Positions 7,969-17,185 of a DNA stretch of 59,009 bases are shown one piece after another (the stretch's first letter is position 1; every line of letters begins with the position of its first letter). The notes below the pieces were generated by a model, which worked only from the letters and a program-made list of their open reading frames with translations, had not been told where the DNA came from and did not search any database. Origin of the DNA: Alcaligenaceae bacterium. Lineage in GTDB: Bacteria > Pseudomonadota > Gammaproteobacteria > Burkholderiales > Burkholderiaceae_B. Made by a program: the position numbers and the translations under genes. The DNA lies in assembly GCA_947378965.1 (NCBI GenBank), contig CANCMG010000011.1, positions 1-59,009 on the forward strand, read 5' to 3'.

Positions 7969-9435
7969 ATGACAAGCACTTCGGCAGTCAAAACAGAAAT
8001 ATTTAACTATGGTGTGGTCAGGCAATTTGCCGTGATGACGGTTGTTTGGGGTGTCGTGGGGATGTTGGTTGGGGTGGTGTTAGCAGCGCAGCTGATGTGG
8101 CCGCAACTGAACTTCGATATACCGTGGCTCACTTACGGACGCTTGCGCCCCTTACACACCAATGCGGTGATCTTTGCCTTTGGCGGCAGTGCGCTCTTTG
8201 CTGCCTCGTATTACGTGGTGCAACGCACTTGTCAGGCGCGTTTGTTCTGCGCATCGCTCGCAGCCTTTACGTTCTGGGGCTGGCAGTTGGTGATCGTCGC
8301 AGCAGCCGTGACCCTGCCCTTGGGGATCACCACCAGTAAAGAATACGCCGAGCTTGAATGGCCAATCGATATCTTAATTACGCTTGTGTGGGTTGCCTAC
8401 GCAGTGGTGTTTTTTGGCACCATCGTCAAGCGTAAGGTCAAGCATATCTATGTCGCCAATTGGTTTTTTGGTTCATATATTTTGACGATTGCGATTCTGC
8501 ATATCGTCAACAACATCGAAATGCCGGTCTCGCTCTGGAAATCGTATTCTGCTTACGCCGGGGTGCAAGACGCGATGGTGCAGTGGTGGTATGGACATAA
8601 CGCGGTGGGGTTCTTCTTAACCACCAGCTTTCTGGGCATGATGTATTACTTTGTACCCAAGCAGGCTGAGCGGCCCATTTATTCGTATCGCTTGTCGATC
8701 GTGCACTTTTGGGCTCTGGCCTTCACGTATATGTGGGCCGGCCCGCATCACCTTTTGTATACGTCGCTACCCGACTGGACTCAATCCTTAGGCATGGTGT
8801 TTTCGTTGATTCTGTTAGCGCCGTCTTGGGGTGGCATGATTAACGGCATCATGACGCTCTCTGGTGCCTGGTACAAATTGCGCACCGATCCAATCCTGAA
8901 ATTCATGGTGGTCTCGTTGTCGTTTTACGGGATGTCAACCTTTGAAGGATCAATGATGTCGATCCGTACCGTCAACGCGTTGTCGCATTACACCGACTGG
9001 ACAGTCGGACACGTGCATTCAGGCGCACTTGGCTGGGTCGCCATGATCACCTTTGGCATGCTGTATTACCTGATCCCTCGGCTTTGGGGACGCGAAAAAA
9101 TGTATAGCGTCAAGCTCATCGAGGTTCACTTCTGGATCGCAACAATAGGTGTCGTGTTGTACATCGCAGCCATGTGGATTGCCGGCGTGATGCAAGGTTT
9201 GATGTGGCGTGCCACTGAAGTCGATGGCTCGTTGACCTATAGCTTCGTTGAATCAGTCAAATCGACTGCACCGTTTTACTTTATTCGATTATTGGGCGGC
9301 TTGCTTTATCTGAGTGGAATGCTGTTGATGGCCTACAACGTGTTCAAAACGGTCGTCGGACAAACCGCGGTAAATCCGGTGGTGCCAGGCGTCGCCGCTT
9401 CAACCCCTCAATTATCTAGCTTGGCACAGGCCTGA
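7969..9435 (+). CDS. ccoN: cbb3-type cytochrome c oxidase subunit I, CcoN
   Basis: CcoN is the catalytic subunit of the high-affinity proton-pumping oxidase used under low oxygen. It carries heme b and the heme b3-CuB centre. About 12 membrane helices are visible. Ligand regions: [14 protein letters not shown] (low-spin heme), [14 protein letters not shown], the CuB histidine pair in [10 protein letters not shown], the helix VII tyrosine in [14 protein letters not shown] and the heme histidines in [14 protein letters not shown] place the start at ATG 7969 ([10 protein letters not shown]), with AAGG 8 bases upstream, because the FNR promoter predicts transcription from about 7938, downstream of the longer ATG at 7927. 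Length 488 residues, normal. ccoO follows after 10 bases. Confidence 0.97.
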   Translation: MTSTSAVKTEIFNYGVVRQFAVMTVVWGVVGMLVGVVLAAQLMWPQLNFDIPWLTYGRLRPLHTNAVIFAFGGSALFAASYYVVQRTCQARLFCASLAAFTFWGWQLVIVAAAVTLPLGITTSKEYAELEWPIDILITLVWVAYAVVFFGTIVKRKVKHIYVANWFFGSYILTIAILHIVNNIEMPVSLWKSYSAYAGVQDAMVQWWYGHNAVGFFLTTSFLGMMYYFVPKQAERPIYSYRLSIVHFWALAFTYMWAGPHHLLYTSLPDWTQSLGMVFSLILLAPSWGGMINGIMTLSGAWYKLRTDPILKFMVVSLSFYGMSTFEGSMMSIRTVNALSHYTDWTVGHVHSGALGWVAMITFGMLYYLIPRLWGREKMYSVKLIEVHFWIATIGVVLYIAAMWIAGVMQGLMWRATEVDGSLTYSFVESVKSTAPFYFIRLLGGLLYLSGMLLMAYNVFKTVVGQTAVNPVVPGVAASTPQLSSLAQA

Positions 9436-9445
9436 GGAGCACATC

Positions 9446-10108
9446 ATGGCACAAGAAAAAACACCTTTCTTCTCGCACGCAACGCTTGAAAAAAATATCG
9501 GTCTGATGATTATCTGCAGTATCTTGGTCGTGCTGTTTGCCGGCTTAGTGCAGATTATCCCGCTGTTTTTTCAGCATTCAACCACTAAACCTTCGGCGGG
9601 TGTCGAACCCTACGATGCCGTGCGTTTGATGGGCCGTGATCTGTACATTCGTGAAGGCTGCGTTGGCTGTCATTCGCAGCAAATTCGGATGTTGCGCGCC
9701 GAAGTGCAGCGTTATGGTCCGTACTCTGTGGCGGGTGAATCCGTTTTTGATCATCCGTTTTTGTGGGGTTCAAAGCGTACCGGTCCTGATTTGGCCCGCA
9801 TCGGCGAGCGCTACTCGGATGACTGGCATCGTATCCATCTGCGCAACCCTCGCGCAGTGGTGCCCGAATCGAACATGCCTGGCTATCCTTGGTTAGCCAC
9901 CAAGCTGGTCCAAAGTGATGATATCGGCGATCGCATGCGTGCCTTGCGCGTGTTGGGCGTGCCGTACACCGCCGCCCAGATTAGCGCCGCACCCGCAGCA
10001 CTCAAAGGCAAAACAGAAGAAGACGCCTTGATCGCCTATCTGCAAGGATTAGGGACTGGGATACGCAAAGCCGCACAGGCACAGTCGCTTAAAACAGGGG
10101 GTCAATGA
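9446..10108 (+). CDS. ccoO: cbb3-type cytochrome c oxidase subunit II, CcoO (monoheme c)
   Basis: CcoO is a membrane-anchored monoheme cytochrome c that passes electrons from CcoP to CcoN. The 220-residue protein has one N-terminal helix (about 18-42), the heme motif CVGCH in [13 protein letters not shown] (about residues 70-78) and the family motif [12 protein letters not shown]. The likely axial methionine lies in [16 protein letters not shown]-like bases precede ATG 9446. Its TGA overlaps the ccoQ start (TGATG), suggesting coupled translation. Confidence 0.97.
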   Translation: MAQEKTPFFSHATLEKNIGLMIICSILVVLFAGLVQIIPLFFQHSTTKPSAGVEPYDAVRLMGRDLYIREGCVGCHSQQIRMLRAEVQRYGPYSVAGESVFDHPFLWGSKRTGPDLARIGERYSDDWHRIHLRNPRAVVPESNMPGYPWLATKLVQSDDIGDRMRALRVLGVPYTAAQISAAPAALKGKTEEDALIAYLQGLGTGIRKAAQAQSLKTGGQ

Positions 10109-10281
10109 TGCTTGCTTATCTCAATGCGTTGTCAACGCTCATGGCGATGCTGACGTTCTTTGCAATTGTCTGGTGGGCGTTTTCACGCGAACGCCAAGTG
10201 GCAAACCACGAAGCGGAAATGTTGCCTTTCGTCTTGCCTGATGAATCGCACCCACATCCACACGGAGGCACACGGCCATGA
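10108..10281 (+). CDS. ccoQ: cbb3-type oxidase subunit IV, CcoQ
   Basis: A 57-residue protein with one membrane helix (LNALSTLMAMLTFFAIVWWAF) followed by a charged, His-rich tail (HPHPHGG), the usual CcoQ/FixQ form. CcoQ stabilises the cbb3 complex against oxygen. The start could be ATG 10105 or 10108; 10108 has the better spacing from the GGGGG ribosome-binding stretch. The ATGA at 10278-10281 is shared with ccoP. Confidence 0.88.
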   Translation: MLAYLNALSTLMAMLTFFAIVWWAFSRERQVANHEAEMLPFVLPDESHPHPHGGTRP

Positions 10282-11222
10282 GCGACTTTGTCAACGGTTT
10301 TTGGGGGTATTACGTTGCCTTCGTAGTGATCGCGGGGATTGTTTGGTGCCTGTGGTTGATATTTTCGCAGCGTAAGTGGCTTAAACCTCAGTCCGGTAAA
10401 GTTCAAGATACCGGTCACGTCTGGGACGGTGATTTGCGCGAGATGAACAACCCAGTGCCACGTTGGTGGACGATCATGTACGTCATGATGTGTCTGTTTG
10501 GCTTGGGCTATCTGGTGCTGTACCCAGGGTTGGGGGCTTTTCAAGGAAGCCTAGCTTACACCTCAGCTCAAGAAGTTAAGCAAGACCAGGCTGCGCTCGA
10601 TGCAACGGTCAAGCCGACCTATGCGCGCTTTGCAACAATGGATATCCCACAGATTGCTGCAGACCCCGAAGCGCATTTGATCGGTGAGCGTTTGTTCTTG
10701 AATAACTGTGCACAATGCCACGGCTCCGATGCAAAAGGCAGCACGAGCTTTCCGAACCTGGTTGAAGGGGATTCGATTTATGGTCGCCAGCCCGAAGTGC
10801 TGTTGGCAACGATTACCCAAGGCCGTAATGGCATGATGCCAGCGTTAGGTGCGGCAATTGATGCAGGCACCGCTGGGGATATCGCTCAGTATGTGCGGTC
10901 ACTGTCTGGCTTGGCGCATGATCAGATTCGTATCGTGCGTGGCAAGCGCGAGTATATGAACGCGTGCGCTGCCTGCCACGGCCCCGAGGGTAAAGGTAAT
11001 AAGGCCTTGGGTGCGCCGAATTTGACCGACGACGTGTGGCTATACGGTAGTTCAGAGGCGACCATCGTGCATGGCATTTTAAACGGACGCAATAATCGTA
11101 TGCCCGCTCAAGAGCAGACCTTAACCGCTGAGCAGATTCGCTTAGTGGCAGCCTGGGTGTGGGGCTTGTCAAAAGGTGTGGATTTAACGTCTGCAACTGT
11201 GAAAAGCGCCCGGGCAAAGTGA
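10278..11222 (+). CDS. ccoP: cbb3-type cytochrome c oxidase subunit III, CcoP (diheme c)
   Basis: CcoP is the diheme cytochrome c subunit that accepts electrons from soluble cytochrome c. The 314-residue protein starts with a membrane helix (about 7-30), then GHVWDGDLREMNNPVPRWW, diagnostic for CcoP/FixP, and a second hydrophobic segment (about 54-80). Two cytochrome c domains follow, with CAQCHG (about residue 145) and CAACHG (about 230). Axial methionines are in GMMPALG and NRMPAQ. The ATGA overlap with ccoQ supports an ordered ccoNOQP operon. Confidence 0.97.
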   Translation: MSDFVNGFWGYYVAFVVIAGIVWCLWLIFSQRKWLKPQSGKVQDTGHVWDGDLREMNNPVPRWWTIMYVMMCLFGLGYLVLYPGLGAFQGSLAYTSAQEVKQDQAALDATVKPTYARFATMDIPQIAADPEAHLIGERLFLNNCAQCHGSDAKGSTSFPNLVEGDSIYGRQPEVLLATITQGRNGMMPALGAAIDAGTAGDIAQYVRSLSGLAHDQIRIVRGKREYMNACAACHGPEGKGNKALGAPNLTDDVWLYGSSEATIVHGILNGRNNRMPAQEQTLTAEQIRLVAAWVWGLSKGVDLTSATVKSARAK

Positions 11223-11231
11223 GTGAATTGA

Positions 11232-12887
11232 ATGTCGCCTGATTCATTCGTGCCTGCAGTGGTATCTGCGAATGCAACTGTAGAGGCATCTCTCCTTGGC
11301 GATCCTGCTTCTGCCTCTGCCTCTGCACCTGCACCTGCTTCAGCACTTGTTTCCGCCGCTGCTGACACCGCTGCTTCTGCCCCCGCTTGGCGCCCGCCAG
11401 GCGCCAAGCCAGCGACAGACGGTTCGCATCCGGTCGAACAGGCAATTCAAGACGTCAGACAAAAAATATACATGCGCTCAGTCACAGGGATATTTGCCCG
11501 CTGGCGGTTGATATTTGTGGGCCTCACCCAGTTGATCTTTTATGCAGTCCCTTGGCTCACCTGGAACGATCGTCAGGCGGTGTTGTTTGATCTTGGTGCG
11601 CGTAAGTTTTATATCTTTGGCATGGTGTTGTGGCCGCAAGACGTCATTTACTTGACACTGCTGTTGCTGATCTCGGCGCTCGGACTATTTTTATTTACTG
11701 CGATTGCTGGTCGTCTGTTTTGTGGCTATGCCTGCCCACAAACCGTCTATACCGAAATTTTTATGTGGATTGAGCGGCACACCGAAGGGGATCGGGTTGC
11801 GCGCATTCGCTTAGATGAAGCGCCTTGGTCGTTGCGCAAACTGCGGATCAAGGCCGGCAAACATGCGCTTTGGCTGGCCGTCGCAGGGCTGACGGGCTTT
11901 ACGTTTATTGGTTACTTTGCGCCTATCCGTGAGCTTGGTCAGGCCTTGATCAGTTTTACCTTTGGGCCGTGGCAGTGGTTTTGGTTTTTGTTTTATAGCT
12001 TTGCAACGTGGGGCAATGCTGGCTTTTTACGCGAGCAGGTCTGTCAGTACATGTGCCCGTATGCGCGCTTTCAAAGTGTGATGGTAGACCCAGACACCTT
12101 GGTCGTAACCTACGATACCTCTCGTGGCGAGCCGCGCGGTGCGCGTTCACGCAAGGTTGATCACTATGCGCAAGGCTTGGGTGATTGTGTCGATTGCAGT
12201 ATTTGCGTACAAGTCTGCCCGACTGGCATCGATATCCGACAGGGTTTGCAATACATGTGTATTGGTTGTGGTGCCTGCGTAGATGCCTGCAACCAAGTGA
12301 TGCAGAAAATCGCGTACCCAGAGGGCTTGATTCGCTATACATCAGAGCGCGGGATGTTAGAAAAGCTCTCTGTACGACAAGTCCGTCAGCATTTGTTGCG
12401 ACCGCGTGTGCTTATTTACAGCACCCTCATGCTGGTGCTAGTGTCGATTTTTGTCATCGCCTTAGCGACTCGCATAACGTTGCGCGTAGACGTGATTCGT
12501 GATCGTGGCATGCTAGGACGCGAAGTGGCTGGTGGGATGATCGAAAACGTGTACCGCTTACAGATGATGAACGCCTCTGAGCATAGCCTGATTTTGTCGG
12601 TGCGAGCCGAAGGTTTACCTAGTTTAAGTGTGAAGTTTGCCGATCCTTCTGTCGCGGTGCTACAAGTCAAACCCGAAGCCATCGATAAAAATGATTCAGT
12701 GCTCGAAGTGCCGCAGGTTGAGATCGCAGCGGCTTCAAACCGGGTCCTGGCGGTGGTGCTGCGAGCCCCTCGAGAGGCAGCCAAGCCCGGGTCTTATCCT
12801 ATTCATTTTGTCACAACCTCAAGTGCACCTGATGGACACGTTTCACTGACTGTAAGAGAGGCGTCAAGTTTTATCATGCCTCAATAA
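11232..12887 (+). CDS. ccoG: Cytochrome c oxidase accessory protein CcoG (RdxA/FixG), polyferredoxin
   Basis: CcoG is a membrane polyferredoxin; Rhodobacter CcoG reduces Cu(II) to Cu(I) for cbb3 assembly. The 551-residue protein has several helices, cluster-type cysteine motifs in CGYACPQTVYTE and CQYMCPYARFQS, and a two-cluster ferredoxin domain with CVDCSICVQVCPTGID and CIGCGACVDACNQV (about residues 318-355). The C-terminal FixG immunoglobulin-like domain starts about residue 430. Residues 18-60 are an Ala/Ser/Pro repeat (hexanucleotide-like GCCTCT/GCACCT) absent from typical homologues. It follows ccoP by 9 bases. With the adjacent CcoI-like protein lacking its ATPase domains, CcoG may be the only catalytic copper factor encoded at this locus. 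Confidence 0.95.
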   Translation: MSPDSFVPAVVSANATVEASLLGDPASASASAPAPASALVSAAADTAASAPAWRPPGAKPATDGSHPVEQAIQDVRQKIYMRSVTGIFARWRLIFVGLTQLIFYAVPWLTWNDRQAVLFDLGARKFYIFGMVLWPQDVIYLTLLLLISALGLFLFTAIAGRLFCGYACPQTVYTEIFMWIERHTEGDRVARIRLDEAPWSLRKLRIKAGKHALWLAVAGLTGFTFIGYFAPIRELGQALISFTFGPWQWFWFLFYSFATWGNAGFLREQVCQYMCPYARFQSVMVDPDTLVVTYDTSRGEPRGARSRKVDHYAQGLGDCVDCSICVQVCPTGIDIRQGLQYMCIGCGACVDACNQVMQKIAYPEGLIRYTSERGMLEKLSVRQVRQHLLRPRVLIYSTLMLVLVSIFVIALATRITLRVDVIRDRGMLGREVAGGMIENVYRLQMMNASEHSLILSVRAEGLPSLSVKFADPSVAVLQVKPEAIDKNDSVLEVPQVEIAAASNRVLAVVLRAPREAAKPGSYPIHFVTTSSAPDGHVSLTVREASSFIMPQ

Positions 12888-12927
12888 CAAGCGTTTTATT
12901 AAAAACACATTAACAGGATTCCAAAAG

Positions 12928-13155
12928 ATGAACGTACAAGAAAAAAACGCTCTGGAAGCAACGTTACCCTGGTGGCGTCAACGTTGGCCTTGGCTGCTCA
13001 TGGCGGGCCCTGCCGTGGCAATCGTGGGCTGTGTCATCACGATTGTGCTGGCGTTTCAAGGCTTTTCTGATCAGCCGATTGTTGATGGCGGTGTCAAACG
13101 CGGTTTAGTCGTCGAAAAAGTCACGACACAGACACCTTTGTCACAACCTCACTGA
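12928..13155 (+). CDS. Short FixH/CcoH-like membrane protein
   Basis: A 75-residue protein with one helix, WPWLLMAGPAVAIVGCVITI, and a following DGGVKRGLVVEK, which resembles the FixH start (PWLL-GP helix, then a conserved VxDxYYKxG-type segment). FixH/CcoH proteins usually have about 150-180 residues and a periplasmic domain involved in cbb3 assembly. Here nearly the whole periplasmic domain is missing. An AGGATT ribosome-binding region precedes ATG 12928. The position after ccoG supports the assignment, but similarity is limited to one helix and its flanks. Confidence 0.65.
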   Translation: MNVQEKNALEATLPWWRQRWPWLLMAGPAVAIVGCVITIVLAFQGFSDQPIVDGGVKRGLVVEKVTTQTPLSQPH

Positions 13156-13168
13156 TACAAGGCGCATC

Positions 13169-13414
13169 ATGAAACGACGCTCGTTGATGTTGATCTTATG
13201 GCCGTCATTTTTGATGGCAGGGGTAGCAAGCGCAGTCGTGTTCGCGTTAATCGACCCGCTTGATGTCGCGATCTTCGGTTACTTTCGACCCGAGCGCGAC
13301 GTGCTTTACGCGGTCGGGTTTTTCTTTTTTTGGTTGATCGCAGGGCTCTCTAGCCTACTGACTCTGTATATCTCACCCAGCCAGCAAGACACACAGTACG
13401 ATATTGGGTTTTAG
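13169..13414 (+). CDS. Small two-helix membrane protein of the cco locus, function unknown
   Basis: An 81-residue protein with two hydrophobic segments (about 6-28 and 46-70), starting MKRRSLMLILWPSFLMAGVAS. A short loop, DPLDVAIFGYFRPERDV, separates the helices, and the polar tail is SPSQQDTQYDIGF. It begins 14 bases after the FixH-like gene and closes the cco gene run. I do not recognise a named family. Topology and context fit an accessory membrane protein of the oxidase. After it a 115-base gap leads to convergent genes, with no clear terminator. Confidence 0.7.
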   Translation: MKRRSLMLILWPSFLMAGVASAVVFALIDPLDVAIFGYFRPERDVLYAVGFFFFWLIAGLSSLLTLYISPSQQDTQYDIGF

Positions 13415-13529
13415 CGAGACTCACTTCGTTGACTGGCGAGCAAGCTGCTTAGCACGGCGTAGAGTTTTTATTAAACTGAATATGTGGCTTGGTGATTCGG
13501 CCACACAACGCAATGACTGATGTTCAAGT

Positions 13530-13991
13530 TTAGTGCCTTTCGCCCGCTAACATGCGCGTCGCGGTGTAGGTCATCACATCAACGCCGTCTTGATTTTTGA
13601 CATCCACGCGCGAGGTCACGACAGCACGGTTGAGCTTAGATGTTGGCTTAATGGCAGTGACTTCAACTTCAGCCCAGACTGTATCGCCTGCCACGACAGG
13701 ATGTAACATTTTTTTGTGCACTTCAAGTAAGGCCAACCCTGTGCCTTGCACCATACCTTGCATGAGCAAGCCCTCGATCAGACCATAGGTCAGCCCACCC
13801 GGTGCTGGTCGCCCTTTCATGGCGCCATGCGCAAAGGTTCGATCGATAAAGATGGTCTCAAGCATGCCCGTGACGCTAATGAAATTAATGATGTCGGTCT
13901 CGGTAATTGTGCGTCGAAACGTTCTGAAGCGCTGTCCAACCGATAATTCTTGCCACGTGTAACCGGCGCCTAGCAATTGAGCATCGCTCAT
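13530..13991 (-). CDS. MaoC-like hot-dog domain dehydratase
   Basis: A 153-residue single hot-dog protein of the MaoC/(R)-specific enoyl-CoA hydratase superfamily. Visible features: LSVGQRFRTFRRTITETDIINFISVTG at the N-terminus, FAHGAMKGRPAPGGLTYGLIEGL (the hot-dog helix with the substrate-facing residues) and a C-terminal strand set (VVAGDTVWAEVEV...AVVTSRVDVKNQDG). The canonical hydratase-2 Asp-x4-His pair is not clear, so it may be a thioesterase-like or a mesaconyl/itaconyl-type hydratase. It diverges from two acyl-CoA dehydrogenase genes, which suggests a shared acyl-CoA breakdown route; the substrate cannot be told. Confidence 0.82.
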   Translation of the reverse strand: MSDAQLLGAGYTWQELSVGQRFRTFRRTITETDIINFISVTGMLETIFIDRTFAHGAMKGRPAPGGLTYGLIEGLLMQGMVQGTGLALLEVHKKMLHPVVAGDTVWAEVEVTAIKPTSKLNRAVVTSRVDVKNQDGVDVMTYTATRMLAGERH

Positions 13992-14151
13992 GACATCTCC
14001 TGTGGGTGTTGTGCGCTCTGAACAAACAAATACAATAAGGGCACACAGTTATTTTTTGTTGTAGCTGGGGTATATTCGAGTAGAAGTATAGGGCATGTCG
14101 CTGTCGTATTGCTTTGCCCCAACCCCATGATTTTCAGGATTATTTCTTATT

Positions 14152-15303
14152 ATGCTGACCGCGCTTGAGTTCAATCAGGTTCCAGCCCAAGAGGCTGCCT
14201 TTCGCAGTGAAATCAGACAGTTTTTAAACGAAGCACTAGTTGGTATGCCTTCGCACGCCAAAGCGCGCTCTTGGATGGGCACTAGCGACGACTTCAGCAA
14301 GAAACTGGCCAAGCAGGGTTGGCTTGGGCTCACGATTCCTAAAGAGTACGGCGGCTCAGGAAAAGGTTTTTTTTCAAGATTTGTGCTGTCTGAAGAATTG
14401 CTGGCTTCGGGTGCGCCTGTTGCTTCGCACTGGATCGCCGATCGCCAAAGCGGGCCCTTGCTGTTGCGCTACGGCACCGAGGCACAACGTCAGTTTTATA
14501 TTCCGCGCATCTGTCGCGGCGAAGCGTTTTTCTGTATCGGTATGAGCGAGCCCAGTTCAGGCTCTGATTTAGCCAGTATCCGTAGCCGAGCGCAGCGCAC
14601 CGAGGCCGGTTGGTTGCTCAATGGCAGCAAAATCTGGACAACCAACGCGCACGGCTGTCATTACATGATCGCCTTGGTTCGCACCTCTGGTGAAACGACT
14701 GATCGTCAAAAAGGGCTCTCTCAAGTCATCATTGATTTGAGTTTGCCCGGGGTCACCGTGCGCCCCATCACCGACATGGCGGGCGATGCGCATTTCTCAG
14801 AGGTGTTTTTTGACAACGTTAAGCTTGGTGCCGATGCCTTAGTCGGCACTGAAGGCCAAGGCTGGGATCAAGTCAATGCTGAACTTGCCTTTGAGCGTAG
14901 CGGCCCCGAGCGCATTTATTCGAGCATCGCACTTTTAGATTGCTGGATCGAGGCTTTACGTGCTCAAGCCATTCTCGACACCGAAACCAGTGCATTAGTG
15001 GGATCTATGGTTGCCGAGATGGCAACCTTACGGGCGTTGTCGCTGGCTGTTACGCAAAAATTAGTCGATGGTGAAAGCCCTGCAATTGATGCCTCAGTGG
15101 TTAAAGATTTTGGCACTGATTTTGAGCAGAAATTGATTAGCAACATTGCGACCTGGTTAGGTGCGCACCCAGAGTTTATCGCGTCGTCAGATCTCTTACA
15201 GACCTTGGGCTACCTCGAGCAAATGGGCGCGACCTTCTCGTTGCGAGGCGGTACGCGTGAGATTTTGCGTGGCATCATCGCGCGCGGTTTAGGATTAAGG
15301 TAA
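14152..15303 (+). CDS. Acyl-CoA dehydrogenase (first of a pair)
   Basis: A 383-residue FAD-dependent dehydrogenase. The three-part fold is visible: an N-terminal helical part with GWLGLTIPKEYGGSGKG, the FAD/substrate motif CIGMSEPSSGSDLASI with KIWTTNAHG (about 125-170), and a C-terminal helical domain ending GATFSLRGGTREILRGIIARGLGLR, where family members bind FAD. SGPERIYSSIALLD lies where the catalytic base region of some members sits. It is followed 5 bases later by a shorter paralogue, an arrangement typical of heterodimeric dehydrogenases acting on bulky or branched acyl-CoAs. The electron acceptor would be electron-transfer flavoprotein. Confidence 0.92.
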   Translation: MLTALEFNQVPAQEAAFRSEIRQFLNEALVGMPSHAKARSWMGTSDDFSKKLAKQGWLGLTIPKEYGGSGKGFFSRFVLSEELLASGAPVASHWIADRQSGPLLLRYGTEAQRQFYIPRICRGEAFFCIGMSEPSSGSDLASIRSRAQRTEAGWLLNGSKIWTTNAHGCHYMIALVRTSGETTDRQKGLSQVIIDLSLPGVTVRPITDMAGDAHFSEVFFDNVKLGADALVGTEGQGWDQVNAELAFERSGPERIYSSIALLDCWIEALRAQAILDTETSALVGSMVAEMATLRALSLAVTQKLVDGESPAIDASVVKDFGTDFEQKLISNIATWLGAHPEFIASSDLLQTLGYLEQMGATFSLRGGTREILRGIIARGLGLR

Positions 15304-15308
15304 CTAGC

Positions 15309-16358
15309 ATGCAAAACGATTTTTATGATTCAGCAGAACGCTTATTTGGCGAAGTCTGCACACCTGCCGTCATCCGACAAATCGAGGGTGGCGCTGCTAC
15401 CGCCGGTTTATGGTCAGAGTTGAGTTCAGTCGGGTTTGCCGACGCGCTGTTGCCAGAAAGTGCTAATGGCGCGGCCTTGTCGCTCACTGAGGTCTGGCCC
15501 ATGCTGTTTTCAATGGGGCGACACGCGTTGCCCTTGCCTTACGCACATACGCTCTTCGCGCGCGCGTGGTTGCAGCAGGCGCAGGCAACGACTTGCGCGC
15601 ATGCCAAAGTGCTTGCTCAAGGTTTGCCCGAAGGCACGATCACCTTTGCACCGTTTCGCGTGGCAGCAGAGGGTGGGGGCGTGCAGGCCGTTGGTGTGAG
15701 TTTTGGTCGCACCGCGACCTGGGTCTTGGCACAAAGCGATCACAAAGTGTGGCTCTTGCCTGCCGCGCAAGCGCAAGGCATACCGTCAGGGGGCTACGGA
15801 TCGCTTGACGCTGATTTAAGTTGGTCTGCTGAGGTGGCAAAGGCTTCGCTCTTAGGCGAGTTTAATCAGCCTCAATTTCGCGAACTGCTGGCCCTGTCGC
15901 TAGCGGTACTGATTGCCGGAGCCGCCGATCGGGTCTTTGAAATGACGCTGGGCTGGGCCAATCAACGCGAGCAATTTGGTAAGCCGATTGGTCGGTTTCA
16001 GGCCTTGCAGCAGCAAATTAGTGAAGTCGCCGAGCAGGTCTTTGGGGCACGTATGGCTGCAGAAATGGCCTGCCGTAGTGCAGCCTGGCAGCCCACGCCA
16101 GCCTTGGTTGCCTTAGCTAAGGCGCAAACCAGCCAGGCTGTGGTGCGCATTGTGGCAGTCGCACATGCGGTGCATGGCGCGATTGGGGTCACGCAAGAGT
16201 TTGACTTGCAGCTGTATACGCGTCGCTTAAACGAATGGGCGCGGGCAGGTGGCGGCGCGGGCTACTGGTCAGGTGTTTTAGGCCAGCAGGTGTTGGGCGC
16301 TAACAGCTCGGCTCTTGATTTTGTACGCACAGAATTGTTTGCCGAGCCTGCCGCGTAA
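15309..16358 (+). CDS. Acyl-CoA dehydrogenase, short paralogue (second of a pair)
   Basis: A 349-residue acyl-CoA dehydrogenase-like protein. The C-terminal half is recognisable: AADRVFEMTLGWANQREQFGKPIGRFQALQQ (about residues 200-235), then HAVHGAIGVTQEFDLQLYTRRLNEW. The N-terminal half is divergent and lacks a clear SEPxxGSD motif, so it may be the partner subunit of the previous gene and not a full enzyme. The two genes are 5 bases apart. It is convergent with fnr, with 7 bases between stops. Confidence 0.88.
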   Translation: MQNDFYDSAERLFGEVCTPAVIRQIEGGAATAGLWSELSSVGFADALLPESANGAALSLTEVWPMLFSMGRHALPLPYAHTLFARAWLQQAQATTCAHAKVLAQGLPEGTITFAPFRVAAEGGGVQAVGVSFGRTATWVLAQSDHKVWLLPAAQAQGIPSGGYGSLDADLSWSAEVAKASLLGEFNQPQFRELLALSLAVLIAGAADRVFEMTLGWANQREQFGKPIGRFQALQQQISEVAEQVFGARMAAEMACRSAAWQPTPALVALAKAQTSQAVVRIVAVAHAVHGAIGVTQEFDLQLYTRRLNEWARAGGGAGYWSGVLGQQVLGANSSALDFVRTELFAEPAA

Positions 16359-16365
16359 AGGGCGA

Positions 16366-17094
16366 TCAGCAGGGTTTGCCGACCAACTCGTTCAGCGCGT
16401 GCATATCCAAGATTTTGACTTCGCGTTGGCTGATTCTAATCACGCCATCGCGGGCAAAGCGTGAAAACAGCCGACTGATCGTTTCTAGCGTCAGCCCAAG
16501 GTAATTGCCGATTTCTTCGCGGCTCATACGCATCACAAAGTCGGTTGGCGAATAGCCCAAAATTGCCAAGCGTTGCGACAGATTACTCAAAAAGGCAGCG
16601 AGCCGTTGCTCAGAGCGCATCGACCCCAAGGCCAATAACACCTGGTGCGAGCGGGCGATCTCTTTGCTCATGAGGCGCCGAATTTGGTGTTGCAGCGACG
16701 GCACGTAGCGGCTGATTTCGTCAATATCCTGCATGCGCACGACGCACACTTCAGAGTCTTCCATGGCGATGGCTGACGAACTGTGCTCACCTTCGATCAT
16801 GCCATCTAAGCCAACGATTTCACCAGGCAAGAAAAAGCCCGTGATTTGCTGATTACCGTTCGCCTCTTCGAGCAAGGTTTTTAACGAGCCGCTACGCAAG
16901 CCAAACAAGGCGTTGAGGTTCTCACCGTGTCGATAGAGTGCCTGACCTTTTTCAACGCGGATCCGCTCTTTTACAAGTGTATCTAGCTGTTCAACCTCGT
17001 GAGCCGGCATGCCGACAGGCAAACAGACATGTCCCATCATGCAGGTCGAGCAATGGGTTGCAGTTGCTGCAACTGGAATTCGTTTTTGCATCAT
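16366..17094 (-). CDS. fnr: FNR-type oxygen-sensing transcriptional regulator
   Basis: A Crp/Fnr family activator that senses oxygen through a [4Fe-4S] cluster. The N-terminal cysteines follow C-x2-C-x5-C (CSTCMMGHVCLPVG), and a fourth cysteine sits in EDSEVCVVRM, matching Cys20/23/29/122 of E. coli FNR. A cyclic-nucleotide-like beta-roll and a long dimer helix follow. The helix-turn-helix EEIGNYLGLTLETISRLFSRF has the E-x2-SR recognition pattern that reads TTGAT. That agrees with the TTGAT-N4-ATCAA boxes before the CcoI-like gene and ccoN. The start could be GTG 17106, ATG 17094 or ATG 17091; a GAGG lies just upstream of the ATGs. Confidence 0.95.
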   Translation of the reverse strand: MMQKRIPVAATATHCSTCMMGHVCLPVGMPAHEVEQLDTLVKERIRVEKGQALYRHGENLNALFGLRSGSLKTLLEEANGNQQITGFFLPGEIVGLDGMIEGEHSSSAIAMEDSEVCVVRMQDIDEISRYVPSLQHQIRRLMSKEIARSHQVLLALGSMRSEQRLAAFLSNLSQRLAILGYSPTDFVMRMSREEIGNYLGLTLETISRLFSRFARDGVIRISQREVKILDMHALNELVGKPC

Positions 17095-17185
17095 GATGCC
17101 TCGCACGCTTGCGGATTTAAAAGTTTAAATCACTGAGTTCATGCATTCTTAGTACTGAGCTTACACCCTGATTGTATTCCTCTTG

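Noticed and set aside
13483-13505. Terminator between the cco locus and the MaoC gene
   Set aside because: Stem is six pairs with an 11-base loop and no T-tract on either strand.
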